Notes: generated from the letters alone by a model not told the origin. Positions 9,593-19,669 are shown, counted from the first letter of the stretch. The stretch: 64,000 bases of DNA from Mangrovihabitans endophyticus (GCF_014646155.1 NZ_BMMX01000013.1:1-64000); one strand, 5' to 3'. Numbers and translations are program-made.

Positions 9593-12500
9593 ATGCTGCC
9601 TTTGTCGCGTCGACAACTCCTCGCGCTGAGTGGGTCACTCGCTGTGACGCCGACGGTCGGGAAGCGTCGCGACGTCGCATGGTGGTCGAAGCCGCACGAC
9701 GATGCCGTCGCCGACACCTACCGGCACGTGCTGCATCTGCACACGCGATGGGTGCAGGCGCAGTGGGATTCCGCCCTCGGCGCGTACGCCGCGAACGACT
9801 TCCGCTTCGTGTCGGTGCTCGGCAACGCGGTGCTGCTGGTCATTGAGGATTACGACGAAGACCTGGCCGGCGTGTCCCGGCGTGAGTTGGAGGAGCGGAC
9901 GCTCGCCACCGTCAAGCGGTTCGCCGCGACCAACCGGCTGGCCGGTGGTCGTGAGTGGGGCCGGCAGATGTTCTGGGACTCGACCTACGAGCTGTACTTC
10001 GTGCTCGCCGCCCGCCTGCTCTGGGACCGTCTGGACGCCGCGACGCGGACGAACGTGCAGCGCATCGCGACCGGCCAGGCGGCGTACGCGTACGGGCTGA
10101 ATCACGGCGACGACCCGCTGAGCGAAAGCGCCGGCGCGAGCTGGACCACGAACGGCGTCGAGGGCGGCTGGCTCGATGACAGCAAGCTCGGCGAGATGGG
10201 TGTCTATGCCCAGGCCCTGGCGCCCGGCCTGGTCTGGGCGGACTCGCCCGGGTTCGGCTGGAGGGACCGGTTCCTGTTCTGGATGGCCAACCTGAGCGGG
10301 CTGCCCGCCGCGGACCGGGCGAACGCCGCCCGGCTGGACGGGCTTCCGGTGCGCGAGAGGGCCGAGGCGCACAACATCTACGACACGTTCATCGTCGCGG
10401 GCCAGGATGCGGCGGGCCGGGGCGCGGCGGATCCGTACCTCCAGGCGGAGGTGTGGCGGGTGGCGGCACGCACCGCGATTCACTTCCTGGTGGCCGGCAA
10501 GGCGCTGCCGCAGCTTCTCACCCACGCGCCCAACGGCGAGCAACTGTGGCGGACGTTGAAGCTGCTGGCCACCGACGCCGGCGAACCGGTGATGCCGATG
10601 GCCGGGGACCACTATCACCGGTACGGGTGCGACGTGCTGCCGCTCGCCTTCCTGGCCCAGGTGCGCGGCGACCGGTACGCCGCCCGTGCCGAGGCGGATC
10701 TGGCCGCGCGCCTCACGCCGTACCTGCGCTATGCGCCGCAATACCGGCTGACCAAGCTCGCCGGTGAGGAGAGCCGGGAACCACAGGCCCGCGCGGAACT
10801 GGCCATCGCCTATCTCCTGCACCGGCACCGCGGCTCCGCGGTGACGCCGGTGAGCCGCGACGCGTTCTTCGCCGACGCCGCCGGGACCCGTGACTTCGGC
10901 ACCGACGTGGGCCTGACCGTGCAACAGACCTCGGCGGGGGTCGCCGCCGCCGTCTCCAAGGAAGGCTTCATCCGCTTCCTCTGGCAGCCCCGGCACGACA
11001 ACTGGCTCATCGACACCCGGGCGGCGGGTTTCCTGCCGGCCGGCAGCCCGGTGCCCGTGCAACGGTGGACCAGGGCGCTGCGCCGGGTGCGCGAAGGGGT
11101 GGACGCGACCGCCACGGTGTTCTGCTACGGCGACCGGTACGCGGGTTTCGTCACCCTGCCGACCGGCACGGTGATCTACGCCAGTTCGGGGATCGGCCGG
11201 GACGAGGGCATGCTCACCCTGTTCAACCGCAACATGCCCGGCATCCCGGGGATGTCGGGCGAGAGGGCGTTCACCTGCGAGGGCGGCAAGCTCACCCTCA
11301 GCGGCAGCGGCGGTGGTGGCGGCGACGGCGGCACCGACGAACTGATCTTCAAGCCGCGGCCCGCCCGCTACGTGCGAATGCTCGGCCGGGAAGCCTCCGG
11401 CGAGTACGGGTATTCACTGTGGACGTTCAGCGTGCTGGACGAGGCCGGTGCGGACCTGGCGCAGGGCGCGATGCCGATCGCCTCCTCCTCCGACGTCACC
11501 TATCCCGCCCGCAACGCCACCGACGGCAACCCGCAGACCCGCTGGGCAGTGGACCGCGGCGAGCGGGGGCGCTCGAACAGTTGGCTCGCGGTCGACCTGG
11601 GATCCACGGTGACCGTCGCCGGCGTCCGTCTGGAATGGCAGGACGCCTACGGTGCCCGGTACCTGATACAGACCTCGACGGACGCGCTGACCTGGACCGA
11701 TGCGGTGAGCGTGCCGCAGGCGCACACGTTGAGCGGGCGCTGGGTGGACATCGACGGGCGGGCCGGCCTGGTGACACACGGCGGTTCCCGGCCGATCACC
11801 GTCACCGCGACCGGCGTGATCGCGGCCACCGGTGACCTCGCCACCGACGAGGAGCCGGAGATGCTCGTGGTGGAGGGATACGCGCGGCGCGGCGTGGACC
11901 TGGCCGCGGCGGCCGCGCGGCGCATGCCGGAGGCGCCGCCGGGGATGCTGGCCAGCGACGCGGACGGCCACCTCGCGGTGTTCAACTTCCAAGCCGAGCG
12001 GTCCGCCGTCGAAGCGGTACGCCTGCCGTCGAAGACCCGCCTCTACCGAGGTACGCAGGAGGTGCGCCCGGACTGTCTGGAGTGGATGGTGACGGTGGCG
12101 GGCGGCGCCGCCCTGGTCGAGCCGCCGCGGTTCACGGTCGAGCCGGCCGCGCCGGTCGGCACCCGGTTCGTGGTCGCCGACTCGCACCACGTGCGCATCA
12201 CCGCGCCGAGGGACCAGCCCGTCCGGGTGCGGCTGCACGCCGGGAACTGGTCGACGACGGTGCAGGTGGCCGCCGGGCGCACCACGAAGGTGGCGGTTGA
12301 CCGGGAGGGCCCACGGACCCCGACGACCGACCTGGCCCGTGCCGCCGTCACCTTCCCCACGTCGCCGTTGCCCGAGGACATGACCGCGCCGGACAACGCG
12401 GTGGACGGCGACGCCCGCACCGCATGGCGGCCGGGTACCTCCGGCCGGATGGTGGTCGACACGGGGCACGTCTACGACGTCGCGGTGATCCGGCTGACCT

Positions 12501-12709
12501 GGACCGACGGACGGCGTCGCCCGGTGCGGGTGGAGCACTCCACCGACGGGCTCACGTACACCTTGGCGGACCGGATACCCGAGCCCGCGCGGGTGGCCGT
12601 GTCGCCGATGCGCACCTCGGCCCGGTACGTCGCGGTGGTGGTGGACGGGTGGCGGCCGGGCGACGCCGAGTTGGCGGAGTTCGCGGTCTTCCCGTCCGCG
12701 GCCGACTGA
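9593..12709 (+). CDS. Large secreted discoidin-domain protein, possible polysaccharide lyase-like
   Basis: A 1038-residue protein beginning with a Tat-like leader ([10 protein letters not shown]). Residues about 30-400 are helix-rich with many Trp/Tyr and read like an alpha/alpha-toroid; about 410-560 looks beta-rich, the arrangement of several polysaccharide lyases and heparinases. Two F5/8-type C (discoidin, CBM32-like) modules follow at about 580-715 ([26 protein letters not shown]) and 925-1038 (DARTAWRP). I cannot assign a catalytic family with confidence. GGAGG precedes the start by five bases. Placement after a sulfatase and GH43 suggests a role in a complex, perhaps sulfated, polysaccharide. 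Confidence 0.7.
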   Translation: MLPLSRRQLLALSGSLAVTPTVGKRRDVAWWSKPHDDAVADTYRHVLHLHTRWVQAQWDSALGAYAANDFRFVSVLGNAVLLVIEDYDEDLAGVSRRELEERTLATVKRFAATNRLAGGREWGRQMFWDSTYELYFVLAARLLWDRLDAATRTNVQRIATGQAAYAYGLNHGDDPLSESAGASWTTNGVEGGWLDDSKLGEMGVYAQALAPGLVWADSPGFGWRDRFLFWMANLSGLPAADRANAARLDGLPVRERAEAHNIYDTFIVAGQDAAGRGAADPYLQAEVWRVAARTAIHFLVAGKALPQLLTHAPNGEQLWRTLKLLATDAGEPVMPMAGDHYHRYGCDVLPLAFLAQVRGDRYAARAEADLAARLTPYLRYAPQYRLTKLAGEESREPQARAELAIAYLLHRHRGSAVTPVSRDAFFADAAGTRDFGTDVGLTVQQTSAGVAAAVSKEGFIRFLWQPRHDNWLIDTRAAGFLPAGSPVPVQRWTRALRRVREGVDATATVFCYGDRYAGFVTLPTGTVIYASSGIGRDEGMLTLFNRNMPGIPGMSGERAFTCEGGKLTLSGSGGGGGDGGTDELIFKPRPARYVRMLGREASGEYGYSLWTFSVLDEAGADLAQGAMPIASSSDVTYPARNATDGNPQTRWAVDRGERGRSNSWLAVDLGSTVTVAGVRLEWQDAYGARYLIQTSTDALTWTDAVSVPQAHTLSGRWVDIDGRAGLVTHGGSRPITVTATGVIAATGDLATDEEPEMLVVEGYARRGVDLAAAAARRMPEAPPGMLASDADGHLAVFNFQAERSAVEAVRLPSKTRLYRGTQEVRPDCLEWMVTVAGGAALVEPPRFTVEPAAPVGTRFVVADSHHVRITAPRDQPVRVRLHAGNWSTTVQVAAGRTTKVAVDREGPRTPTTDLARAAVTFPTSPLPEDMTAPDNAVDGDARTAWRPGTSGRMVVDTGHVYDVAVIRLTWTDGRRRPVRVEHSTDGLTYTLADRIPEPARVAVSPMRTSARYVAVVVDGWRPGDAELAEFAVFPSAAD

Positions 12710-12724
12710 GTCGTACCGGCTGGC

Positions 12725-12752
12725 GCGGTCCGGGCCGCGCTGTCCGGACCGC
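12725..12752. terminator. Bidirectional hairpin between convergent genes
   Basis: Nine-base arms GCGGTCCGG and CCGGACCGC with a ten-base loop lie between the converging discoidin-protein and antiporter genes. TGTTTC follows on the plus strand. It can serve both transcripts. Confidence 0.6.
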
Positions 12753-12758
12753 GGTGTT

Positions 12759-14300
12759 TCAGTGCGTGTGCCGCGCGGCCTCCCGCAGGTCGATGTCCTC
12801 GATGAGCCGGCGGGCGGTGTCCTCGTCCAGTTGCCGCTGCATCACCGCCCTGCCCAGCGCCAGCCGCTGCTGCTCGAACGCCGTGTCCGGGTCATCGTCC
12901 GTCGCGGCCTCGGCGGCGATGCGGCGGCCCGTCTCGCGCATCTGCTCCGCTTCGGCGCGCTCGGCGCGCACATCGAACTTCAGCCACCGCGTCAGCCGGC
13001 CCAGGGTGGTGCCCTGGATCAGCAGGGTGCCCAGCGTGACCACCAACGCGATCGCCTGGATTGCATCCCGCCCGGGGAACGGCGCCCCACTCGACGTGGT
13101 CTGCGGCACCGCTGCCGCCGCCGCCAGCGTGATGATGCCGCGCATGCCGGTCCACCCCACCAGCAGCGTCTCGCGTCCGCTCGGCGGACCCAGGGGCTGT
13201 CCGCCGCCGCGCGCCGTCCGGCGTTCCTGACGCTGCTGCCGACGTCGCGCGAAGGCGGGGTCGCGGGCCACCTGTCGTTCGGTCATCCGGTTGCTCAGCG
13301 CCCAACGGCCGAACAGGGCGTACACGCCGCCGATGCGGACCACGATCGCCACCACCAGCAGCACCCCGGCGGCGATCAGCGTGCGGATCAGCCCCGGATC
13401 GTCGGACTCGGCCAGGTCAGCGAGCACGAATCGCAGTTGCAGGCCGATGTACGCGAAGACGAACGTCTCCAGCAGGAAGTCGATCACCGGCCAGACGGAC
13501 TCCTCCTGCAGCCGGGTCCGGTAGGCGCCCGGATACTGGTGCTTCGGGTCCAGCGTGAGGTTGACGCTTACCGAGAAGGACGCGACCACCACCGCCAGAA
13601 TCCCCGAGGCGTGCACCTCCTCGGCGGCCAGGAACGCGGTGAACGGCAGCAGCATCACCAGCGCGGTCTCCAGCGTGGGGTGGCCCAGCCGCTTGCGGAT
13701 CCACAGCGTCAGCACGCCGAGCAGCAAGCCGATCCCGATGCCCAGGAAAGCGGTGCGGAAGAACTCCCCGACGCCACGGCCGACCGTGGTGTGCTGCCCG
13801 TCCACCGCGGCGAGCGCGATGCTGAACAGGGTCAGCGCGGTGGCGTCGTTGACCAGGCTCTCGCCGGTGAGGATCGAGGTGACCCGTTTCGGCAGGCCGG
13901 TCTCCTCGCCGTGGGACACCGTGGTGATGGTGTCCGGCGGTGCGAGGACCGAGCCGAGCGCGAACGCGGCCAGCCCCATCGAGGGCACCAGCCAGGAGGC
14001 CACCAGGCCCAGGGCGCCCGCGGTGACCAGCACCAGCAGGACGCCGAGGCTGATGATCGGGCGCAGGTTGGCGCCGAAGCCGGAGAACGACGCGCCGCGG
14101 GTCGCCGAGTAGAGCAACGGCGGGATCACGATCGCCATGATGAGTTCGCTGTCCAGTTCCAGCCGCGGGATGCCGGGCAGGAAGGACGCCGCCGCCGCGA
14201 GCACCACGATGATGACGCCGGGCTCGAAACCGCGGCGCTTGGCGATGGCCGACACCGCGATGCCGACGCCGATGATGAGCAAGATCTGCACGCCGTTCAC
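12759..14300 (-). CDS. Na+/H+ antiporter, CPA1 family
   Basis: A 513-residue membrane antiporter. About twelve hydrophobic segments fill residues 1-400, including the core motifs [15 protein letters not shown] and [14 protein letters not shown] (the ND pair typical of electroneutral CPA1 exchangers). The last 120 residues form a charged cytoplasmic tail rich in Arg/Glu that may regulate activity. The GTG start at 14300 is chosen because the first membrane helix starts there; longer in-frame extensions cover the glyA riboswitch and gene on the other strand. It is divergent from glyA. Confidence 0.88.
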   Translation of the reverse strand: MNGVQILLIIGVGIAVSAIAKRRGFEPGVIIVVLAAAASFLPGIPRLELDSELIMAIVIPPLLYSATRGASFSGFGANLRPIISLGVLLVLVTAGALGLVASWLVPSMGLAAFALGSVLAPPDTITTVSHGEETGLPKRVTSILTGESLVNDATALTLFSIALAAVDGQHTTVGRGVGEFFRTAFLGIGIGLLLGVLTLWIRKRLGHPTLETALVMLLPFTAFLAAEEVHASGILAVVVASFSVSVNLTLDPKHQYPGAYRTRLQEESVWPVIDFLLETFVFAYIGLQLRFVLADLAESDDPGLIRTLIAAGVLLVVAIVVRIGGVYALFGRWALSNRMTERQVARDPAFARRRQQRQERRTARGGGQPLGPPSGRETLLVGWTGMRGIITLAAAAAVPQTTSSGAPFPGRDAIQAIALVVTLGTLLIQGTTLGRLTRWLKFDVRAERAEAEQMRETGRRIAAEAATDDDPDTAFEQQRLALGRAVMQRQLDEDTARRLIEDIDLREAARHTH

Positions 14301-14337
14301 GCGGGCAGCGTAGTTTCGGCGGTGGCGGGTATGCTGG

Positions 14338-14440
14338 CGGCGGGCCGTGACTGGCGTGTTCGGATGGGCCAACCATCGGGGAGCGGTCCCACGGCTGGGC
14401 GTTTCGTCCGGCCAGTGACCTGCCGTGCGCCTGGGCCTCT
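14338..14440 (+). promoter_or_regulatory. ZTP (pfl) riboswitch upstream of glyA
   Basis: The leader carries the conserved blocks of the ZTP/pfl motif in order: GGCCGTGACTGGCG at about 14343, CATCGGGGAGCGG at about 14374 and GTGCGCCTGGGC at about 14425. The element ends about 15 bases before the AGGGAGG ribosome-binding site (14454-14460). Known ZTP riboswitches sense the purine intermediate ZTP/ZMP, which accumulates when 10-formyl-folate is short, and turn on genes such as glyA and folD. CCTC/TTCC stretches after the last block can pair with the ribosome-binding site, so translational control is plausible. Confidence 0.85.
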
Positions 14441-14465
14441 TCCGCTCTGTGATAGGGAGGTCCGC

Positions 14466-15890
14466 ATGTCCGACCTGAACGCCGAATCCACCGCCTACCG
14501 CGCCGCGCTCGACGTGGTCCGCGGGGTCGAACCGCGCATCGCCGACGCCATCACCAAGGAGCTGGCTGACCAGCGGGAGTCGCTGAAGCTCATCGCCAGC
14601 GAGAACTACGCCTCTCCGGCGGTGCTGCTCGCCATGGGCAACTGGTTCTCCGACAAGTACGCCGAGGGCACCATCGGCCGCCGCTTCTACGCCGGCTGCC
14701 AGAACGTCGACACGGTCGAGGCCGTCGCCGTCGAGCACGCCACGGCGCTGTTCGGCGCGCCGTACGCGTACGTCCAGCCGCACTCGGGCATCGACGCGAA
14801 CCTGGTGGCGTACTGGGCCGTGCTGGCCGACCGGGTGGAGGCACCGCGGCTGAAGAAGCTCGAAAAGCGCCAGGTCAACGACCTGACCGACGCCGAATGG
14901 GCGGAGCTGCGAGCGGCCTTCGGCAACCAGCGGATGCTGGGCATGAGCCTGGACGCCGGTGGCCACCTCACGCACGGATTCCGGCCCAACATCTCCGGCA
15001 AGATGTTCGACCAGCGCAGCTACGGCGTGGACCCGGCGACCGGACAGATCGACTATGCGGCGCTGCGGGAGACCGCCCGCGAATTCCGCCCGCTGCTCAT
15101 CGTCGGTGGCTATTCGGCGTACCCCCGGAAGGTGAACTTCCGCATCATGCGCGAGATCGCCGACGAGGTGGGCGCCACCTTCATGGTGGACATGGCGCAC
15201 TTCGCGGGCCTGGTCGCCGGAAAGGTGTTCACCGGCGACTTCGACCCGATCGCCAACGCGCACATCGTCACCACGACTACGCACAAGAGCCTGCGCGGTC
15301 CGCGCGGCGGCGCGGTGTTCTGCGGCCCGGAACTGTCCGACCAGGTGGATCGCGGCTGCCCGATGGTGCTCGGCGGCCCGCTCGGTCACGTCATGGCGGC
15401 CAAGGCGATCGCGTTCGCCGAGGCCCGCAGGCCGGAGTTCGCCCAGTACGCCCAGGCCATCGTGGCGAACAGCCGGGCGCTCGCCGAGGGCCTGAGCCGG
15501 CGCGGGGTGAAGCTGGTCAGCGGCGGCACCGACAACCACCTGGCACTGCTGGACGTGCACCCGTTCGGCCTGACCGGGCGGCAGGCCGAGCAGGCGCTGC
15601 TGAGTTCGGGCATCGTCACCAACCGCAACGCCGTACCGTCGGATCCGAACGGCGCCTGGTACACCTCCGGCATCCGGGTGGGGACTCCGGCGCTGACCAC
15701 CCGCGGCCTGGGCGTCGCGGAGATGGACCAGATCGCGGAGCTCATCCACACCGTGCTGGGCGCGACTACCCCGGCGGCGGGCTCCAAGGCGAAATACCAG
15801 CTCGACCCGGCGCTGGCGGACCGGGTGAGCAAGCAGGCGAGCGAGTTGTTGGCACCGTACCCGCTCTACCCCGAGGTCGACCTGGGCTGA
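14466..15890 (+). CDS. glyA: Serine hydroxymethyltransferase
   Basis: A 474-residue PLP enzyme that interconverts serine and glycine while charging tetrahydrofolate with a one-carbon unit. The PLP-lysine region [14 protein letters not shown] lies near residue 280, and substrate-binding segments ([21 protein letters not shown]) near residues 40-80. It is longer than the usual 420 residues because of an insertion around 115-190, a form seen in other actinobacteria. ATG at 14466 follows AGGGAGG at a good distance. A ZTP riboswitch precedes the gene, tying its expression to folate status. Confidence 0.96.
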   Translation: MSDLNAESTAYRAALDVVRGVEPRIADAITKELADQRESLKLIASENYASPAVLLAMGNWFSDKYAEGTIGRRFYAGCQNVDTVEAVAVEHATALFGAPYAYVQPHSGIDANLVAYWAVLADRVEAPRLKKLEKRQVNDLTDAEWAELRAAFGNQRMLGMSLDAGGHLTHGFRPNISGKMFDQRSYGVDPATGQIDYAALRETAREFRPLLIVGGYSAYPRKVNFRIMREIADEVGATFMVDMAHFAGLVAGKVFTGDFDPIANAHIVTTTTHKSLRGPRGGAVFCGPELSDQVDRGCPMVLGGPLGHVMAAKAIAFAEARRPEFAQYAQAIVANSRALAEGLSRRGVKLVSGGTDNHLALLDVHPFGLTGRQAEQALLSSGIVTNRNAVPSDPNGAWYTSGIRVGTPALTTRGLGVAEMDQIAELIHTVLGATTPAAGSKAKYQLDPALADRVSKQASELLAPYPLYPEVDLG

Positions 15891-15997
15891 CCCCGCCCGG
15901 GCCGTCGCCGCCTCCGTCCGCCGGACGGGTCCCCGCCGTCCCGGGCCTCCCCCGCGCCGTCCCGGGCCCGCGCCCCCGCCGTCCCGGGGCTCCCCCC
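15891..15997. other. C-rich low-complexity spacer
   Basis: Repeats of CCGTCCCGGGC-like units fill the space after glyA. No coding potential with a ribosome-binding site was seen. It abuts an inverted-repeat element. Confidence 0.5.
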
Positions 15998-16170
15998 GCG
16001 CCGATCTTGGACTTTACGTGCCCGATGTGTGGCGACTTATCCGACAAGCCCGACCGTAAACTCCATGATCGATCCGGCGGCCTCCGCTGCGCCGGCCGAT
16101 CATGGAGTTTGCGGTCGGACATGTCGGTCCTGCCGGTACAAGCCTGGCACACAAAGCTCAAGATCGGCGC
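15998..16170. repeat. Long imperfect inverted-repeat element
   Basis: Two 74-base arms (15998-16071 and 16097-16170) are imperfect inverted copies, both ending outward in GCGCCGATCTTG and inward in AACTCCATGATCG. The 25-base centre is GC-rich. The arms differ mostly by substitutions in the middle, while both ends are conserved. It contains no gene and is more AT-rich than its surroundings. It could be a MITE-like element, a dispersed palindromic repeat or a large RNA hairpin/terminator between glyA and the phosphoesterase gene. Confidence 0.75.
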
Positions 16171-16260
16171 GGCGGGGCCACGGCGCGGGGGAGCCCCGGC
16201 GCGGCGGAGCCACGGCGCGGGGGGCCACGGCGCGGCGGGGCCACGGCGGGGCGGGGCGGG
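16171..16260. repeat. G-rich tandem-like tract
   Basis: Degenerate copies of GGGGCCACGGCGCGG run from the inverted-repeat element up to the stop codon of the phosphoesterase gene. No gene is visible. Confidence 0.5.
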
Positions 16261-16779
16261 TTACCGTGTGGGCGGGTCATGGCGGCGGGGTAGCTTGTGC
16301 AGGGTTACGTCGCCCAGGGTGCCCGCGTCGATCGTCGCCGTCATGAACGTCGCGTACGGCTGGCGGCGCCGGTCGGTCGGGGAGCCTGGGTTGAGCAGGC
16401 GCAGCCCGGTGGCCGTGGTGGTGTCCCAGGGAATGTGTGAGTGGCCGAACACCAGCACGTCCAGGTCGGGAAACCGGGCTGCGCAGCGCTGCTCGCGTCC
16501 GGTGGCCGGTCCGGTCTCGTGCACGACGGCCATCCGTATGCCGTCGACCGTGGCGTGGGCGATCTCCGGGAGCCGGGCGCGCAGCCGCGGGCCGTCGTTG
16601 TTGCCATAGCAGGCGATCAAGGCTGCGGATCGCTCGGACAGCAGGTCGAGCGTCGCCTCATCCACCCAGTCTCCGGCGTGCACGACCATGTCAGCGGAAT
16701 CTATCGCCGCCCAGAGTGCGGGCGGCAGATCACGGGCGCGTTTCGGCAGATGAGTGTCGGTCGTCAGGACCAGCCGCAT
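16261..16779 (-). CDS. Metallophosphoesterase, YfcE/MJ0936-like
   Basis: A 172-residue phosphodiesterase of the calcineurin-like superfamily. Metal-ligand motifs occur in the usual order: TDTHLP near residue 7, VVHAGDWVD near 32, GNND near 60 and FGHSHIP near 110. The size matches the YfcE/MJ0936 group, which hydrolyse small phosphodiesters. ATG at 16779 begins the first beta strand directly; an upstream in-frame start at 16809 would add ten residues without homology. The gene stands alone. Confidence 0.88.
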   Translation of the reverse strand: MRLVLTTDTHLPKRARDLPPALWAAIDSADMVVHAGDWVDEATLDLLSERSAALIACYGNNDGPRLRARLPEIAHATVDGIRMAVVHETGPATGREQRCAARFPDLDVLVFGHSHIPWDTTTATGLRLLNPGSPTDRRRQPYATFMTATIDAGTLGDVTLHKLPRRHDPPTR

Positions 16780-16883
16780 GATGCCAGCGTAGGGCGAACC
16801 GGGGATCACGTGGGCGCCGCGGCGACGGTGCCGTTGAGGGCAGACCCGGGCGTCGATTGAGGCAGACTATGACCGTCCGCATG

Positions 16884-16897
16884 GGAGAGCGCTTCCC
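16884..16897. promoter_or_regulatory. LacI-family operator candidate
   Basis: GGAGAGCGCTTCCC fits a GGNNAGCGCTNNCC pattern, close to CebR-type boxes of actinobacteria (TGGGAGCGCTCCCA). It lies about 400 bases before the secreted beta-helix protein gene, with a second copy at 17174. Confidence 0.5.
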
Positions 16898-17042
16898 AGG
16901 GAATCGCCGGTTACGTCGTCTTCTGTCCACGATGTGAATCTTGACGGCAGGTGCCGTAACCGGTTCCGGGATCTCCGTTATCGGTAGATCCGCGGAACAT
17001 CCGGAGTCGGCAAGGGTTGTCGTTCCGGTGCTTCTAGCTGCT

Positions 17043-17056
17043 GAAACTCATGTTTC
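17043..17056. promoter_or_regulatory. GAAAC-TCAT-GTTTC palindrome
   Basis: A perfect five-base inverted repeat with a four-base spacer. The left part, GAAACTCAT, recurs at 19630 ahead of the sugar ABC importer, hinting at a shared regulator. Protein unknown. Confidence 0.35.
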
Positions 17057-17173
17057 GTGCCACCCTGACAGCCGCCGAACATGACATTCGCAAGCCCGTC
17101 GATGTTAGGGATCGGTTCCGGAACCGTCCCCAACCCTGGACATGGCCCGGGGCGCTACCTAGCGTCAACGGCG

Positions 17174-17187
17174 GGTGAGCGCTCTCC
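17174..17187. promoter_or_regulatory. Second LacI-family operator candidate
   Basis: GGTGAGCGCTCTCC fits the same GGNNAGCGCTNNCC pattern as the site at 16884, around a perfect GAGCGCTC core. It lies about 113 bases before the ATG of the secreted beta-helix protein, a usual operator position. Confidence 0.5.
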
Positions 17188-17300
17188 AGTACGCGGAACC
17201 CCCGTCCGCACACCCCAGCGCACGGGATGCGTACGCGTGGAGACCGTCTCACCCGAGTGCGAGAAGTCCCCCTCGCACCTCCCCGCACACAGGAGAAGCA

Positions 17301-19526
17301 ATGACCATCCCCTCCCACTCCGCACCACCGCGGAGACGTTCGGCATGGCGGCTCGGTGCGATCGGCGGTCTTGTGGCCGCGGTCGTCGGCGGGTACGCCA
17401 TCACCGTCGCCAATGGCGCGGAGGCCGCGGAGACCCTGCTCTCGCAGGGCAAGCCGGCTACCGCGTCCTCCACCGAGGCTCCGAACGCCTACCGGGCCGA
17501 GGAAGCCGTCGACGGCAACCCCGGCACCCGCTGGTCGTCGACCTTCTCCGACCCGCAGTGGCTGCAGGTCGACCTGGGTAGCTCGTCGAGCATCACCCGG
17601 GTGGAATTGAACTGGGAGACGGCGGCCGCCAAGGCGTTCCAGATCCAGGTGTCGGACAACGCCTCGAACTGGAACACCATCTATTCGACCACCACCTCCA
17701 CCGGCGGCGACCAGTCGCTCAACGTCAACGGCACCGGCCGGTACGTGCGCATGTACGGCACCCAGCGCACCACCGGGTACGGCTACTCGCTCTGGGAGTT
17801 CAAGGTGTTCGGCGGTGGCGGGACCACGCCGACCACCCCGCCCACCACGCCGCCGACCAGCGGCCCGCCGGTCCCCGGCGGCGGCAGCCTGGGCGCCAAC
17901 GTGGTGGTCTTCGACCCGGGCATGTCCACGTCGGCCATCCAGAGCCGGGCGGACGAGATCTTCCGCCAGCAGGAATCCAACCAGTTCGGCACGCAGCGTT
18001 ACGTGCTGGCGTTCAAGCCGGGCACCTACAACGGCCTGAACATCCAGGTCGGCTTCTACACCTCGGTGGTCGGGCTGGGACAGAACCCGCAGGACGTACG
18101 GATCAACGGTGACATCACTGTGGACGCCGGCTGGTTCGACGGCAACGCCACGCAGAACTTCTGGCGCTCCACCGAGAACCTGTCGGTCTACCCGGTCAAC
18201 GGCACCGACCGGTGGGCCGTCTCGCAGGCCGCCCCGTTCCGCCGGATGGACGTGCACGGCAACCTGAACCTGGCGCCGAACGGCTACGGCTGGGCGTCCG
18301 GCGGTTACATCGCCGACTCGCGGATCGCCGGCTCCGAGGGCCAGTACTCGCAGCAGCAGTGGTTCACCCGCAACAGCCAGATCCAGTCGAACACCAACGC
18401 GGTGTGGAACCAGATGTTCGTCGGTGTGCCGGGCGCGCCCGCGCAGAGCTTCCCCAACCCGCCGTACACCACGATCGGTTCCGCCCCGGTGATCCGGGAG
18501 AAGCCGTACCTGTATCAGAACGGCGGCAACTACGCGGTCTTCGTCCCGAACTTGCAGACGAATGCCTCGGGTGTCACCTGGGCGAACGGCAACACGCCGG
18601 GCAGCAGCATCCCGCTGAGCCAGTTCTATGTGGCCAAGCCGGGTGACAGCGCGGCGACCATCAACCAGGCGCTGGCGCAGGGCCTGAACCTGATCTTCCA
18701 GCCGGGCGTCTACCACGTGAACCAGACCATCAACGTGACCCGGGCCAACACCGTGGTCATGGGTCTGGGCTACGCGACGATCATCCCGGACAACGGGGTC
18801 ACCCCGATGCAGGTGGCCGACGTGGACGGGGTGAAGGTGGCCGGCCTGCTGTTCGACGCGGGTACGACCAACTCGGCCAACCTCCTGGTGGTCGGGCCGA
18901 ACGGGTCGTCGGCGAACCACGCGAGCAACCCGACCACGGTGCAGGACGTGTTCTTCCGCATCGGTGGTTCGATCGCCGGTAAGGCGACCAACAGCCTGCT
19001 GGTGAACAGCAACAACACCATCATCGACCACATCTGGGCGTGGCGCGCCGACCACGGCAACGGCGGCACGTACGGCTGGAACGTGAACACCGCGGCCACC
19101 GGCCTCACCGTCAACGGTCAGAACGTCACCGCGTACGGCCTGTTCGTCGAGCACTACCAGAAGTACGAAGTGGTCTGGAACGGCAACGGCGGCCGCACGT
19201 ACTTCCTGCAGAACGAGCAGCCGTACGACCCGCCGTCGAACGCGGCCTGGCGGTCGGACGGCACCGGATACGCGGCCTACAAGGTGGCCGACTCGGTGAC
19301 CAGCCACGAGGCGTGGGGGCTGGGTAGCTACTGCTACTTCAACGTCAACCCGTCGGTGCACTCCGCACGTGGCTTCGAGGTGCCGGTGAACTCCGGGGTC
19401 AAGATGCACAACCTGCTCACCGTTTCGCTGGGCGGCAACGGCGTCATCGACCACGTCATCAACAACACCGGTGGCCCGGCACAGGGCACCGACACCGTCC
19501 CGGTCTACGTGGTCAACTTCCCGTAG
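17301..19526 (+). CDS. Secreted discoidin/CBM plus beta-helix protein, possibly GH55-like
   Basis: A 741-residue secreted protein. A signal peptide covers about residues 1-45. Residues 45-175 form an F5/8-type C (discoidin) module (EEAVDGNPGTRWSS; QWLQVDLGSSSSITRVELNWE). A Thr/Pro linker (178-200) joins it to a parallel beta-helix region with the features of pectate-lyase-3/GH55-like proteins (QALAQGLNLIFQPGVYHVNQ; TVVMGLGYATIIPDNG). It probably binds and may cleave a beta-glucan, but no catalytic family can be fixed by eye. ATG at 17301 follows AGGAGAAG. Two LacI-type sites upstream suggest sugar control. Confidence 0.72.
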   Translation: MTIPSHSAPPRRRSAWRLGAIGGLVAAVVGGYAITVANGAEAAETLLSQGKPATASSTEAPNAYRAEEAVDGNPGTRWSSTFSDPQWLQVDLGSSSSITRVELNWETAAAKAFQIQVSDNASNWNTIYSTTTSTGGDQSLNVNGTGRYVRMYGTQRTTGYGYSLWEFKVFGGGGTTPTTPPTTPPTSGPPVPGGGSLGANVVVFDPGMSTSAIQSRADEIFRQQESNQFGTQRYVLAFKPGTYNGLNIQVGFYTSVVGLGQNPQDVRINGDITVDAGWFDGNATQNFWRSTENLSVYPVNGTDRWAVSQAAPFRRMDVHGNLNLAPNGYGWASGGYIADSRIAGSEGQYSQQQWFTRNSQIQSNTNAVWNQMFVGVPGAPAQSFPNPPYTTIGSAPVIREKPYLYQNGGNYAVFVPNLQTNASGVTWANGNTPGSSIPLSQFYVAKPGDSAATINQALAQGLNLIFQPGVYHVNQTINVTRANTVVMGLGYATIIPDNGVTPMQVADVDGVKVAGLLFDAGTTNSANLLVVGPNGSSANHASNPTTVQDVFFRIGGSIAGKATNSLLVNSNNTIIDHIWAWRADHGNGGTYGWNVNTAATGLTVNGQNVTAYGLFVEHYQKYEVVWNGNGGRTYFLQNEQPYDPPSNAAWRSDGTGYAAYKVADSVTSHEAWGLGSYCYFNVNPSVHSARGFEVPVNSGVKMHNLLTVSLGGNGVIDHVINNTGGPAQGTDTVPVYVVNFP

Positions 19527-19546
19527 GTCACGGACAGCGGCTCGAC

Positions 19547-19583
19547 ACGGCCGCCGAGACGCGCGGAGCGTCTCGGCGGCCGT
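19547..19583 (+). terminator. Strong stem-loop terminator
   Basis: A perfect 16-base stem, ACGGCCGCCGAGACGC paired with its complement, closes a five-base loop 20 bases after the stop of the beta-helix protein gene. No long U tract follows, as is common in high-GC actinobacteria. Confidence 0.85.
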
Positions 19584-19629
19584 TCCCGTCTTCGGCCCCG
19601 CTTCCATGATCGCTGCAGGCAACAAAACC

Positions 19630-19669
19630 GAAACTCATTGTTGACAGTTGATGTCTCCGGTCGTCTAGT
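19630..19669 (+). promoter_or_regulatory. Promoter with overlapping operator candidate
   Basis: A consensus -35 box TTGACA (19641-19646), a 17-base spacer and a -10-like TCTAGT (19664-19669) lie about 80 bases before the sugar-binding protein gene. The GAAACTCAT sequence shared with 17043 abuts the -35 box, the position of a repressor or activator site. Confidence 0.5.

Larger units (their letters stand above)
16780..17300. other. Regulatory intergenic region before the beta-helix protein gene
   Basis: About 520 bases without a convincing gene. It holds three candidate operator sites (16884, 17043 and 17174, listed separately) ahead of the plus-strand secreted protein gene. Longer in-frame extensions of that gene into 17175-17300 lack a ribosome-binding site and a plausible leader. 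Confidence 0.5.

Noticed and set aside
7068..9680. Minus-strand open frame of 870 codons
   Set aside because: It is antisense to the GH43-like gene, Arg/His/Val-rich and without any domain.
12762..14465. Long open frame upstream of and in frame with glyA
   Set aside because: It runs opposite the CPA1 antiporter gene and through the ZTP riboswitch; composition is that of a shadow frame and the glyA ribosome-binding site fixes the true start.
16029..16346. Short plus-strand frames over the inverted-repeat element
   Set aside because: No ribosome-binding site, low-complexity product and antisense overlap with the phosphoesterase gene.
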